63,410 nt of DNA, taken from Paracoccaceae bacterium. Its GTDB lineage: Bacteria > Pseudomonadota > Alphaproteobacteria > Rhodobacterales > Rhodobacteraceae. The notes beneath the pieces are model-generated. The model searched no databases, was not told the DNA's origin, and saw only the letters and a list, made by a program, of their open reading frames with translations. This document shows, in pieces, positions 1-8,434 of the stretch (its first letter is position 1; each line of letters starts with the position of its first letter). The stretch spans positions 1 through 63,410 of the forward strand of contig JAKITO010000017.1 of NCBI GenBank assembly GCA_021648025.1, read 5' to 3'. Made by a program: the position numbers and the translations under genes.

Positions 1-571
1 CCAATCCAACTGTATTTGCCGTCGCAAACAGGCGAAACGAAGGGTGCGGTGTAATGATCTCATTCTGATCCATCAGCGTCAGCTTGCCATCATGTTCCAG
101 CACCCGCTGGATCACAAACATCACATCAGCCCGGCCCGCGTCATATTCGTCAAACACTATGGCCGTGGGTGTGCGCAGAGCGGCAGGCAGGATGCCTTCG
201 TGAAACTCGGTCACTTGCTTGCCATCGCGCAGCTTGATCGCGTCTTTGCCGATCAGGTCAATCCGGGAAATATGCGAATCAAGGTTCACCCGCACCGTCG
301 GCCAGTTCAGCCGCGCCGCCACCTGTTCAATATGCGTCGATTTACCCGTGCCGTGATAGCCCTGGATCAGCAACCGGCGATTATAGGTAAAGCCGGCCAG
401 AATGGCCAAGGTGGTATCGGGATCGAATTTATAGGTAGGGTCAAGGTCCGGCACCCGGTCGCTGGCCTCGGCAAAACCTTTCACCGGCATGTTGGCATCA
501 ATGCCAAACACCTCGCGAACGGAAATGTCTTCGGTTGGTTTTTCGTTCATGTCGATATGTGCCTCAGTCAT
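1..571 (-). CDS. cobS: Aerobic cobaltochelatase subunit CobS, N-terminal part (runs off the left edge)
   Basis: AAA+ ATPase subunit of the aerobic cobaltochelatase, which with CobT and CobN inserts cobalt into hydrogenobyrinic acid a,c-diamide in B12 synthesis (family knowledge). About 190 residues are visible, reading leftwards from an ATG at 571; a second ATG at 550 is an alternative start. The sequence shows the CobS-type N-terminus (SVREVFGID), a Walker A motif GYHGTGKST near residues 71-79 and a Walker B-like IVFDEY near residues 138-143. The frame is open at base 1, so the missing C-terminus is a window-edge effect, not a deletion. An 11-bp tandem repeat lies about 135 bp upstream. No partner cobT/cobN chelatase gene is in the window; the cobV and cobT genes at 17-19 kb act later in the pathway. 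Confidence 0.93.
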   Translation of the reverse strand, partial: MTEAHIDMNEKPTEDISVREVFGIDANMPVKGFAEASDRVPDLDPTYKFDPDTTLAILAGFTYNRRLLIQGYHGTGKSTHIEQVAARLNWPTVRVNLDSHISRIDLIGKDAIKLRDGKQVTEFHEGILPAALRTPTAIVFDEYDAGRADVMFVIQRVLEHDGKLTLMDQNEIITPHPSFRLFATANTVGL

Positions 572-704
572 GCCCGTTGCCTTTTTCTCATGTCCCTGTG
601 CAGGGGTTTTCGAACCCGGCAGTGGTGCAACATAACGCAGCCAAGGGCAAGGGGGCTTTGATGGCAATTCCCTGCAACCCGCCCGCAATGTTTACACCAA
701 GCCT

Positions 705-765
705 GTGCGATACCTGTGCGATACCTGTGCGATACCTGTGCGATACCTGTGCGATACCTGTGCGA
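705..765. repeat. 11-bp tandem repeat, 5.5 copies, upstream of cobS
   Basis: The unit gtgcgatacct is repeated five times without a mismatch (705-759), followed by a half copy (760-765). It lies in the non-coding stretch upstream of the minus-strand cobS start. The 11-base period is close to one helical turn, so every copy faces the same side of the DNA. That would suit cooperative protein binding, but it could equally be a neutral slippage expansion. Confidence 0.9.
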
Positions 766-1053
766 CAAAGATAATCCCGCAAGTGTTTTCCTGACAAAAC
801 AGCGCAAAAATAACTGTAGTGAGACACAGATAACTGCAGTCGGCGGAAGAGGGCGGGTGGTGGCGGAAGAACGCGGATGAAGTGATGCAAAGCAGTGAGT
901 TAGGTGGGGAAAACCGGCCGACGAATAAGAAACGGCCTTGTCCTTCAATTGTCGCTAAAACAGGGTTTATAGGGTGACTGGGGGATTTTGTGACAGGGAA
1001 AGCTGCAAACCCCGTCAAGGCGCGTAAACCCCATTTAATAAAGGATTAAACCA
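766..1053. other. Non-coding stretch between the cobS promoter region and the IS5 remnant
   Basis: I see no convincing gene here; the short open frames have no recognisable composition or ribosome binding site. With 572-704 it makes about 480 bases without a gene, apart from the 11-bp repeat. Confidence 0.5.
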
Positions 1054-1374
1054 GGGCCTGTTGACGTTCAGGATTCACAAACGGATTGATCTGTGATTCA
1101 AGGTTGCAAACAACAGGAAAGCAGCCTTGACCCGAAGAGTGTTGAGCGATTCCCAATGGGCCATCATTGAGCCATTTTGTCTTGGAAGGAAGGGCGACCC
1201 CGGCCAGACAGGGCGCGATCCAAAGCTGTTTATAGAGGCCGCTCTCTGGATGGTGCGCACAGGCGCGCAATGGCGGGAATTGCCGGGGGCGTTCGGCAAA
1301 TGGAACAGCGTTTTCAAGCGATTTCGCAGGTGGGTCAAGGCCGATACTTTTTACAGAATATTCAAGGCGTTAAG
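1054..1374 (+). mobile_element. Left part of an IS5-family insertion sequence, truncated
   Basis: The segment starts with gggcctgttgacgttcagg, which looks like an IS5-group terminal repeat; no matching right end is found, so this is inference. It carries the N-terminal 83 codons of the transposase (1127-1378). The element is cut at 1374/1375, where the characteristic GTAAGC end of an IS66-type element begins. The rest of the IS5 element is absent from the window. Confidence 0.6.
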
Positions 1375-1378
1375 GTAA
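1127..1378 (+). pseudogene. IS5-family transposase, N-terminal fragment
   Basis: The 83 codons from a TTG start match the N-terminal domain of IS5-type transposases (DUF4096): an LSDSQWAIIEPFC opening, the MVRTGAQWRELP block, then a WNSVFKRFRRW stretch. The family is usually about 250 residues, with the DDE catalytic residues in the missing part, so the fragment cannot be active. The frame ends by chance at TAA 1376-1378, just inside the adjoining IS66 sequence. The fragment sits at the left border of the degraded prophage and records an insertion that was later disrupted. Confidence 0.85.
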
Positions 1379-1478
1379 GCGTCCGGCCTGACCGCCTTTA
1401 CCTGGCATTCCAAGGCAGCAGGTCATCGACGCGGTTGATCTTGTAGTCTGGAATTCTGGCGAGCGTGTCAGCGATTGC
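1375..1478 (-). pseudogene. IS66-family element end with the last codons of its transposase (TnpC)
   Basis: On the minus strand the segment encodes a C-terminus with RIPDYKINRVDDLLPWN, ending at TAA 1398-1400. This is the signature tail of IS66-type TnpC transposases. After the stop, the sequence runs to a terminal GTAAGCGTCC (read on the plus strand from 1375), and GTAA is the usual IS66 terminus. The element is cut at about 1470-1480, where Mu-type transposase coding begins on the other strand. Only about 100 bases of an element that is normally over 2 kb remain. The 8 bases at 1367-1374 would be the target duplication, but the second copy is gone. Confidence 0.65.
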
Positions 1479-1496
1479 CACAAGATCGATATCTTT

Positions 1497-3707
1497 GTGA
1501 TCTGGCCAGATGGCACCATAAATCGGCCTCAAATCGTGGCTTTTCAGGACCTTTATTCTGGCAAGACACTCAGCTGGCGGGTGGATCATGATCCCAACTC
1601 GGTCATGGTTATGGCTGCTTTTGGCGAGATGATTGAAAAGTTCGGTAAGCCGGGACGTTGCCTGTTTGATAACGGGCATGAATTTGCCAACAAGTGGCTG
1701 ACGGGTGGTTCAAAGACCCGGTTCCGGTTCAAAATCCGCGATGATGACCCCTTAGGTGTCCTGCCGTTGTTGGGGATCAAGCAGCACTGGGCGACCCCGG
1801 CACATGGCCAGGCCAAGCCTATCGAGCGGGCGTTTGGGGACTTTGCGCGCAACATTGCCAAGGACCCCCGGTTTCATGGGGCTTACGTCGGCAACAGCCC
1901 GATGGCTAAACCTGAAAATTTCGGCGAGCGCGCCATACCTGCCGCGACCTTTTTGAAGGTTCTGGCAGAAGGCATCATCAAGCATAATGCCCGCGAAGGC
2001 CGTCTGTCGAAAACAGCCCAAGGGCGGTCGTTTGATGAGACTTTTGCCGAAAGTTTTGCAACCGTGCCAATCCGCCCGGCCACCGAAGAGCAGCGTCGCC
2101 TGTGGTTGATGGGACAACAGGTTGCCAAGCTGAATAAAGATAACGGGCAGCTGCGGCTGTACAATAATTATTACCATTCTGACTGGATGTCACAGCATCC
2201 CAGCAAGAAAATAGTTGCGCGGTTTGACCCGGAAAACCTGCATTCCGGGGTCTATATCTACGATGCTGACGGCGCGTTCATGGGCTTTGCCGAATGCCGA
2301 CAGGCAGTCGGGTTCTTTGATGTGACTGGCGCGAAAGAACTGGCCCGGCGCAAGTCCCGGATCAAGCGGGCCGAGAAAGCACTTGTTGAAGCGCATCGAC
2401 CAATTTCGATTGAACAGATCGGGTGTGACATGGATGCGCTGGCACCGGAATCGCCCGAGGCGCTGGAGGCCAAGGTGGTATCCCCGATGTTTGGGCAAAA
2501 ACCGGCACCGATTATCTTTGACACGCCAAGCTACAGCCGTGTCGAGGACGACGATCGCGTGGCGATGGCCTCAATCGGACAGGCTTTGGGCGCGGCGATT
2601 GATGACAACGTGGCTCTGATCGTGGCGGAACGGCTTGTGCGCACCACCGAAACCAGTGCCCTGGCGCAGGACGTGGTTGACCTGGCGGCGAGCCTGACCA
2701 CTGCCGAAAGCGATATCGTGGCCCAAGTCACAGCAACCAACCAATTGATAGTGCGGGTGACGGACAACGAAGGGGTATTCGCCGGCATTTCCCAATCAAT
2801 CACCACGCTCACCAGTTCGATAGGTGACAACACCGCATCGATCACAGATCAGTCCACGACGACTGACGGGATCATGGCCGAACAGACCATCGCGCTGGAC
2901 GTGAATGGCCACATCAGCGGACTGATCTTACGGGCAGAAATTGGCAGCGGCGGCGCGGTCATTTCGACGGCGGCATTTGTTGCGGACAAGTTTGCGATAG
3001 TGGGGCCGGGGGGGGCGCCAGAAACACCCTTTGTTGTTTACACGACGCCTCAGACCATCGGCGGCAAAACGGTCCCGCCCGGGGTCTACATGACGACGGC
3101 GTTCATTCACGACGGCTTCATCAACAGCGCAATGATTGGCAATGCTGAGATAGGCAATGCCCAGATCGCGGGCATTCTCCAAAGCGCAGACTACGCCCAG
3201 GATGGCGATGGCGTCCCCACGAACGGGATAAAAATCAACTTTTCCAATGGCGTGATGAAGTTGGCCGGGCCGGTCTTTTCGCGTGAACTGGTGATTGCAT
3301 CAGGATCATTCACGGTTGCGGCCGGAATTGGCAACGGCGCAACTGTCAGGTTCCCGTTTGTCAACACAGGGGTCAGGATTGGCCAGGATGATGTCTGGCA
3401 ACTGCCAAAGCGGGTGTTTGTGGCCACGGCCAGAGTTGTTCCGGGGGTCGGGTCAAACGTCAACAATGCGTCGCTTTGGGCGGCAAAAGCTGAGGTGTTG
3501 AACGGGGCTGCGTGGTTTGGTGCTGCGAATTGGGGAAGCTCAAAGGGATTGCTGAATGCATGGTCAGAAGACCCGGCAACCCTTGTCAATCCGGCATGGA
3601 GGTCTGGCAATGACCAGCGGATTCTTTTGACGATTGAGGCGGAAACGTCGTCGTTGACCATCAGCGGGCCGATCACCGTGCATTGGAAGTTGAACGAAGT
3701 CACATGA
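1497..3707 (+). CDS. Mu-like transposase C-terminal half fused in frame to a phage tail-tip (J-like) protein; prophage remnant
   Basis: A 736-codon open frame made of two unrelated phage genes. Residues 1 to about 350 are the catalytic and C-terminal part of a MuA-type transposase. The DDE residues visible are a D three codons before the GTG start (in HKIDIF), D58 in FDNGHEF and E110 in KPIERAF. From about residue 375 the protein becomes a tail-tip/host-specificity protein of the DUF1983 kind, with repeated coil-like segments (AQDVVDLAASLTTAES) and the tail motif FINSAMIGNAEIGNAQIAG near the middle of that half. In Mu-like phages these genes lie many kilobases apart, so a large in-frame deletion (around 2540-2640) is inferred. 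The true transposase start is lost, because the frame reads back into the IS66 fragment. Probably not expressed as a functional protein. Confidence 0.8.
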   Translation: MIWPDGTINRPQIVAFQDLYSGKTLSWRVDHDPNSVMVMAAFGEMIEKFGKPGRCLFDNGHEFANKWLTGGSKTRFRFKIRDDDPLGVLPLLGIKQHWATPAHGQAKPIERAFGDFARNIAKDPRFHGAYVGNSPMAKPENFGERAIPAATFLKVLAEGIIKHNAREGRLSKTAQGRSFDETFAESFATVPIRPATEEQRRLWLMGQQVAKLNKDNGQLRLYNNYYHSDWMSQHPSKKIVARFDPENLHSGVYIYDADGAFMGFAECRQAVGFFDVTGAKELARRKSRIKRAEKALVEAHRPISIEQIGCDMDALAPESPEALEAKVVSPMFGQKPAPIIFDTPSYSRVEDDDRVAMASIGQALGAAIDDNVALIVAERLVRTTETSALAQDVVDLAASLTTAESDIVAQVTATNQLIVRVTDNEGVFAGISQSITTLTSSIGDNTASITDQSTTTDGIMAEQTIALDVNGHISGLILRAEIGSGGAVISTAAFVADKFAIVGPGGAPETPFVVYTTPQTIGGKTVPPGVYMTTAFIHDGFINSAMIGNAEIGNAQIAGILQSADYAQDGDGVPTNGIKINFSNGVMKLAGPVFSRELVIASGSFTVAAGIGNGATVRFPFVNTGVRIGQDDVWQLPKRVFVATARVVPGVGSNVNNASLWAAKAEVLNGAAWFGAANWGSSKGLLNAWSEDPATLVNPAWRSGNDQRILLTIEAETSSLTISGPITVHWKLNEVT

Positions 3708-3723
3708 AACAGGAGAGTTGAAA

Positions 3724-5303
3724 ATGGCATGGTATACAACAGGGACGGTGGACGTCACCAATGGCTTGGCGGTCGTGTCCGGCAACGGCACGGCGTGGTT
3801 TGCCGGATTGCAGGTCGGCTGGGTGTTCGTCGGTCCGGACGGGCGGAATTACGAGATCATCTCAGTGTCAGATAGCACGACCCTGACGCTTGGCACAAAC
3901 TATCAGGGGGCCACCGCCGCGGCCCAGTTTTACGGGGCGTTTCCAACAACGTCTTTGGAGCTGGATTTGGTAACATCCATTCAAGCCCTGACGGGAAGCT
4001 TTCAATCGGTGGCCGACGGCATTGGCCAGGGCAAAATGCCTGCTGCGATGGTGTTCGAATCCGATCCCGACAGCGGTCTTAGCCTGACCGCCCCAAACGA
4101 GGTTTCACTCAGGGTGGGCAACGCCAATAAGCTGACAGTCAGTGGCAATGTGGCCAGCGGTGACGTGGTGCAATCCAGCACAACAACCCCAACGAACGGC
4201 AGTCTTAACATCAACGGCATGGCCGCATCCTTTACGGCCATGAAGACAACAGAGGGGGTGGCCAGGGTTAAGCGCCCGGCGGTCCTTGATCCTGCCAATT
4301 CAGCGGCATCGGCGTCGTTGTTTCTGGAATCGACTGGCGGGGCGGCTGGTGACGAAAGCTATGGGTCTGGCCTTACATTCAGTAAGATCAATAGTGGCCG
4401 GCCCGGGGCAGGGATCGCGGCATTGCAGACCTCTGCCGATGCAGACCAGCTAGGGTTGTCGTTTCTGGTTCACAATTCGGCCGCCGCCAGTGATGTTCTG
4501 CATCCCGCTATGACCCTTGACCACGTTGGTCGCCTTGGTGTTGGTGCAAGGTCGCCAAAGGCATTGGTTCACTCGCAAACAGCGGGGACGAGTGATTTTG
4601 GGGTGACTACATATGCCAAGAACGCCGCGTTCAGTGGTGAGTCCTTCTACGCCTACACGGATCGCGCAGCCTCGGCCGACTTCAACTTTCTGTTATGCAA
4701 CTCCGGGCTGGGCGGCACGGCGGACACGAAATTCCGGATGCGCGGTGATGGTCACGCATTCTCTGATTTATCATGGAACAGCAATGGCGCTGATTATTCA
4801 GAATATTTCGAGCGCCTGCACGGCAATCCAGATGGTGAGGACTGGCGCGGGTTCTCTGTGGTGCTGGATGGCGACAAAATCAGAAAGGCCAAGGCCGGAG
4901 AAATTCCTTTTGGGGTGGTTTCCGGCAATCCGTCCGTGATTGGTGATGCGGCCCCTTTTTGTTGGAAGGGCAAGTATTTGCGCGATGATTTTGGCACCCA
5001 CATTATGGAGGACTATGAGGTGGCAACATGGGCCTCGGGGGGTGGTGAGTACAGTTATGCGGTTGATGCCGTTCCGGATTCAATGACCATCCCGAAAAGC
5101 GCCATCCGCACCACCCAGACACGCCGCAAGCTGAACCTGGATTACGACCCGAGCGGTGTTTACACCCCGCGCGAGGCCGGCCCGAATGGGACACGGTTGG
5201 GTTGGTCGGCAAGCTGCGCCTGCGCAAGGGCCAGCCGGTTGATCCCAGGTGGATCAAGATGCGCGATGTGTCGGATGTGGTCGAGGAATGGCTGGTGCGT
5301 TGA
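3724..5303 (+). pseudogene. Phage tail fibre protein with a G2-type autoproteolytic domain, frameshifted near its end
   Basis: The start ATG 3724 follows AGGAG by 8 bases. The N-terminal part is rich in repeats typical of tail fibres. The C-terminal part (from about 4770: NGADYSEYFE, then NPDGEDWRGFSVVLDG and VVSGNPSVIGDAAP) matches the peptidase_G2/IMC chaperone domain that trims itself from fibre trimers. Near 5182 one base appears lost. In the shifted frame the expected ending continues (EWDTVGL, KLRLRKGQP, DPRWIKMRDVSDVVEEWLVR) to TGA 5301-5303. In the unshifted frame the reading runs on into the ParB-like remnant, giving an artificial frame up to 6066. A sequencing error is the alternative, but the setting is a decaying prophage. 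Confidence 0.75.
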
Positions 5304-6066
5304 CGGTGGCCGGGATCAAGGGCCGGTTCCTGATGCCAATCAACGATGTGCCGGAGATCAGGGAACTGTTTGGCGGATTCGACATCGAGGTGGTGAGACC
5401 AGTTATACCGTCGGGGTCAAGGCCGGGAGTCGGGGTATCCGGGCAAAGGTTTGGGACTGTACGGATGACTGGGCGGCGCTGATCGAGATTGACGACAATC
5501 TGGCGCAGGCTGATCTTAACGATCTTGATCTGGCGGTGTTTCTGGCGGAACGGAAAACCATCTATGAGCGGATGCCTCCTGCGGCGAAACACGGCGGCAA
5601 GCGTGGCAATCATCACACCGGTGGTTACCAAAACGACATTTTGTCGTTTTGCCAAACCATGTCCGAAAGCCGTGGCGTAAGTCGTAAGACAATCGAGAGG
5701 CTGGTGGCCGCAGGCAACGCGCTTTTGCCGCGCGAAATCGAGCAGCTCCGATCAGCCAAACAAGCGCCGTCACTCAGTGATCTGGTGATTATCGGCAAAT
5801 GTGGTGAGGCGGCTGACAGAGCCGCGATTTGCACTGCGTTTTTTGAGGGAACCGCCAAATCCGCCAAAGAAGTTATGGACCGCAAGAAGGCCCCCGGGAC
5901 GGCGGTAAAAGACCCGGTTGAAGGTGATTTAAAGCGTCTTAATGACGCGTTTGATCGCGCGTCAGTCAAGGCAAAGCGGCGGTTTGTGCGTGAGCGGCGC
6001 GGTGTTCTTCAAATCATGATGGACGGCGATGCTGCTGAACCAAGCGAGGGCGGGGACGAGCAATGA
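5304..6066 (+). pseudogene. ParB-like protein of a Mu-like phage, N-terminus missing
   Basis: From about 5440 the frame that ends at TGA 6064-6066 encodes a ParB/Spo0J-type protein: WDCTDDWAALIEIDDNLA, then a LAVFLAERKTIYER helix, and a helix-turn-helix region (MSESRGVSRKTIERLVAAG). Such ParB-like proteins occur directly before the transposase in Mu-like phages of Rhodobacterales, and here too the stop overlaps the ATG of a transposase start (ATGA at 6063-6066). The N-terminal ParB motif is missing or unrecognisable. The 5304-5430 stretch has an alternative open frame (ATG 5288, LTVAGIKGRFLMPIN) that I cannot place. No start of its own is evident, so I treat it as a remnant. Confidence 0.65.
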
Positions 6067-6266
6067 CAGCCCCTGAGCCGAGACAGATTTGGTGGACGCC
6101 GGACGAGATGGCGGCAGCACGGCTGCCTGAGATGCCGGGTTCTGCGCGCGGGATAAACCTGCTGGCAGATCGTCTTGGTTGGCGTGAGTTTGACACATCA
6201 AATCCAGATGTAATCACAGTATCAATGATACTCGTCCCCCTTTCGCTGGCCTCAAAAGGGCTTTGA
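6063..6266 (+). pseudogene. Mu-like transposase, N-terminal fragment
   Basis: The ATG overlaps the stop of the ParB-like remnant. The first 45 or so residues (IWWTPDEMAAARLPEMPG, then INLLADRLGWRE) match the Mu-type N-terminal DNA-binding domain of phage transposases. After about 6195 the similarity stops and the frame ends at 6266 in unrelated sequence. The C-terminal half of such a transposase lies 4.5 kb to the left at 1497, so the gene's two ends appear in reversed order. This implies either two tandem prophages that lost their middles or a permuted rearrangement. Confidence 0.65.
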
Positions 6267-6440
6267 GGGCCTGTAAAACGCAATTTAAAGAGGGGTGAAG
6301 GCCGACGTTGATTGAGGAGGCCGACCGCCGGAAATCGCTACAGCGACCTCAAAAACCGTTTGCTGCAGTTTTGGCTGTCATTCACTGCAGAAATGTCTGT
6401 CGCGCTACAACGCTACATACATCACATTTACCAAATCTGG

Positions 6441-6469
6441 TTAACATTGTCTTGAATTTCGCATATAAT
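6441..6469 (+). promoter_or_regulatory. Probable sigma-70 type promoter of rpoH
   Basis: TTAACA (6441-6446) and TATAAT (6464-6469) are separated by 17 bases, 72 bases before the rpoH start. A CTTGAA (6451-6456) followed 16 bases later by CCCATATA (6473-6480) lies inside the same stretch and resembles a heat-shock (sigma-32) promoter with a loose spacer. Autoregulation is therefore possible but unproven. Confidence 0.5.
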
Positions 6470-6541
6470 CGACCCATATAATGTTAAGCCAATAAACATT
6501 GGTGGAAATACGCAGTAATTTTCTGGGAGGGGCAGCACCCC

Positions 6542-7438
6542 ATGGCGAACTATAAAAACCTGCCGGCAATGACGCCCGAGGGCGGCATGAACCGGTATAT
6601 GCAGGACATCCGCAAATTCCCGCTGTTGGAGCCGGAAGAAGAATACATGCTGGCCAAGGCCTGGGTCGACAAGCAGGACACCAAGGCGGCGCACCGGATG
6701 GTGACGTCGCATTTGCGGCTCGCGGCCAAGATCGCCATGGGCTATCGCGGCTATGGCCTGCCGCAGGCCGAGGTGATCAGCGAGGCCAATGTGGGCCTGA
6801 TGCAGGCGGTCAAACGGTTTGACCCTGAGCGGGGCTTCCGACTTGCGACCTATGCGATGTGGTGGATTCGCGCGTCTATTCAGGAATATATCCTGCGCTC
6901 GTGGTCATTGGTTAAGATGGGCACAACGTCGGGGCAGAAAAAGCTGTTTTTCAACCTGCGCAAGGCCAAAGCCCGTATCGGCGCGCTGGAAGAGGGCGAT
7001 TTGCGGCCCGAAAACGTCAAACGCATTGCCACCGACCTGGGGGTGACTGAAACCGAAGTGATCTCGATGAACCGGCGGATGGCGGGGGGGGATGCGTCGC
7101 TGAATGCCACCGTGGGGTCGGATGGCGAAGGCACCATGCAATGGCAGGACTGGCTTGAGGATGAAGACGCCGATCAGGCGGGCGACTATGAGGCGCGCGA
7201 CGAGCTGGATGCCCGGCGCGAGTTGCTGGCACAGTCGATGGACGTGCTGAATGATCGCGAAAAGGATATCCTGACCCAGCGCCGCCTGTCGGAAAAGCCA
7301 ATCACGCTTGAGGATCTGAGCGGGCAATACAATGTCAGCCGCGAGCGTATTCGTCAGATCGAAGTGCGGGCGTTTGAAAAGCTGCAACAGAAGATGCGCG
7401 AACTGGCGCGTGAAAAAGGCATGTTGGCCACGGTTTAG
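6542..7438 (+). CDS. rpoH: RNA polymerase heat-shock sigma factor RpoH (sigma-32)
   Basis: Alternative sigma factor that directs RNA polymerase to heat-shock and stress promoters. The protein has 298 residues, the usual length. Region 1.2/2 runs from about residue 15 to 120, with the RLATYAMWWIRASIQEYILR block of region 2.4. The RpoH box QKKLFFNLR is at residues 132-140 and is diagnostic of sigma-32 rather than the housekeeping factor. Region 4 follows near 225-285, with the helix-turn-helix SRERIRQIEVRAFEKL. The ATG follows a GGGAGGGG ribosome binding site. The gene sits just right of the prophage debris with its own promoter region. A small zinc-finger gene follows 13 bases after the stop and is probably co-transcribed. 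Alphaproteobacteria often carry several rpoH copies; which one this is cannot be told from the window. Confidence 0.95.
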   Translation: MANYKNLPAMTPEGGMNRYMQDIRKFPLLEPEEEYMLAKAWVDKQDTKAAHRMVTSHLRLAAKIAMGYRGYGLPQAEVISEANVGLMQAVKRFDPERGFRLATYAMWWIRASIQEYILRSWSLVKMGTTSGQKKLFFNLRKAKARIGALEEGDLRPENVKRIATDLGVTETEVISMNRRMAGGDASLNATVGSDGEGTMQWQDWLEDEDADQAGDYEARDELDARRELLAQSMDVLNDREKDILTQRRLSEKPITLEDLSGQYNVSRERIRQIEVRAFEKLQQKMRELAREKGMLATV

Positions 7439-7451
7439 GCTGGGGGTGACC

Positions 7452-7721
7452 ATGGCAGGCGGCTGGGCAAAAGACGGTGCGGTAGGCGAACAGATCGAAG
7501 CGTCAATCAGCGACGAGTTGGCGCGGATGCAGGCGCGCAAAGGGCCGGTGGGTGACAGCCTGACCTTTTGCGCTGAATGCGAGGAGGAAATCCCCGAGGC
7601 GCGCCGGGTGGCCATTCCGGGCGTCAAGCTGTGTATCGACTGTGCGCAGGAACGGGACGGGCGGGGCGCTGCGCGCGGCGGGATCAATCGGCGGGGCAGC
7701 AAGGACAGCCAGTTGAAGTGA
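7452..7721 (+). CDS. DksA/TraR-type C4 zinc-finger protein
   Basis: Small (89 residues) acidic protein of the DksA/TraR family, members of which bind the secondary channel of RNA polymerase and modulate initiation with ppGpp. A single C4 finger is visible: C40-x2-C43 and C61-x2-C64, spaced as in TraR/DksA. The long N-terminal coiled coil of full DksA is reduced to a short helix (residues 10-30), as in the short YbiI/TraR-like members. I chose ATG 7452, preceded by GGGGGTGACC, over an earlier frame start inside rpoH. Its place right after rpoH suggests a transcriptional role in the same stress unit; that is inference. Confidence 0.85.
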   Translation: MAGGWAKDGAVGEQIEASISDELARMQARKGPVGDSLTFCAECEEEIPEARRVAIPGVKLCIDCAQERDGRGAARGGINRRGSKDSQLK

Positions 7722-7891
7722 AGTTTTGAGCGCTCTGAGCCCAGAATGCAAATTCCCACCACGCGACGAATGGCAGCCAGCGGTCCTTGTGACAGCAAAG
7801 TTGGCATTGTTAAGGCCCCCTTAGTTGAGTTAACAGGATGTGAATGACGGGTGAAACCCTGCGCCCCTGACTTAGAAAGTCCACACATCTT

Positions 7892-8365
7892 ATGTCTGAT
7901 CCGTGCATGAAAATGGTGTTGGTGGAACCTGAAATTCCCTACAATACCGGTGCGATCGGCCGGACCTGTGTGGCCCTAAACCTAGAGTTGATCCTGATCA
8001 AACCTTACGGGTTTTCCCTTGATGAAAAGGCGGTCCGTCGCGCTGGTACGGACTATTGGAAGCACGTTGATCTTTGCGAATATGACGACTGGCAAAGCTT
8101 TATTGCTGATCGAAACCCACCGCGCGAAAGCCTGTATTTCTTCGAAGAACATGGCCTGCAAAGTGTTTATGCGCCTGACTATCAACACGATGCCTTTTTG
8201 GTTTTCGGTTGTGAATCCAAAGGCCTGCCAACCGCGATATTAGAAGGCAAGGAAGATCGAATATTTAGTTTGCCGATGCGCAATCCACTTGTGCGGTCCC
8301 TTAACCTGGCAAACGTAGCCACAGCGGTTATTTATCAAGCTATGCGCCCTCAACTGGGCGGCTGA
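7892..8365 (+). CDS. trmL: tRNA (cytidine/uridine-34-2'-O)-methyltransferase TrmL
   Basis: SPOUT-class methyltransferase that 2'-O-methylates the wobble base of tRNA-Leu isoacceptors. The 157-residue length equals the minimal SpoU/TrmL fold without extra domains. Visible motifs are motif 1 IPYNTGAIGRTC (residues 15-26), motif 2 FGCESKGLP (105-113) and motif 3 RSLNLANVATAVIYQ (135-149), which together form the knotted SAM site. Codon use is noticeably more AT-rich than in the genes on either side, which may reflect weak codon selection or transfer. It stands alone, with about 170 bases of non-coding sequence upstream and 69 downstream before the convergent pepF gene. Confidence 0.93.
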   Translation: MSDPCMKMVLVEPEIPYNTGAIGRTCVALNLELILIKPYGFSLDEKAVRRAGTDYWKHVDLCEYDDWQSFIADRNPPRESLYFFEEHGLQSVYAPDYQHDAFLVFGCESKGLPTAILEGKEDRIFSLPMRNPLVRSLNLANVATAVIYQAMRPQLGG

Positions 8366-8434
8366 AACCTGCCATTGGCGCGGTCGCAGGCTGTCCGCTA
8401 TGCGGTTGGCCAGAACGGATTGTGATGGTTCACG

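Noticed and set aside
705..765. CRISPR array
   Set aside because: The 11-bp units are head to tail without spacers; none of the other tandem arrays has spacers either, and no cas gene is present.
5304..6066. Plasmid or chromosome partition ParB
   Set aside because: No parA, no parS-like repeats; the ATGA overlap with a Mu-type transposase start places it in the prophage.
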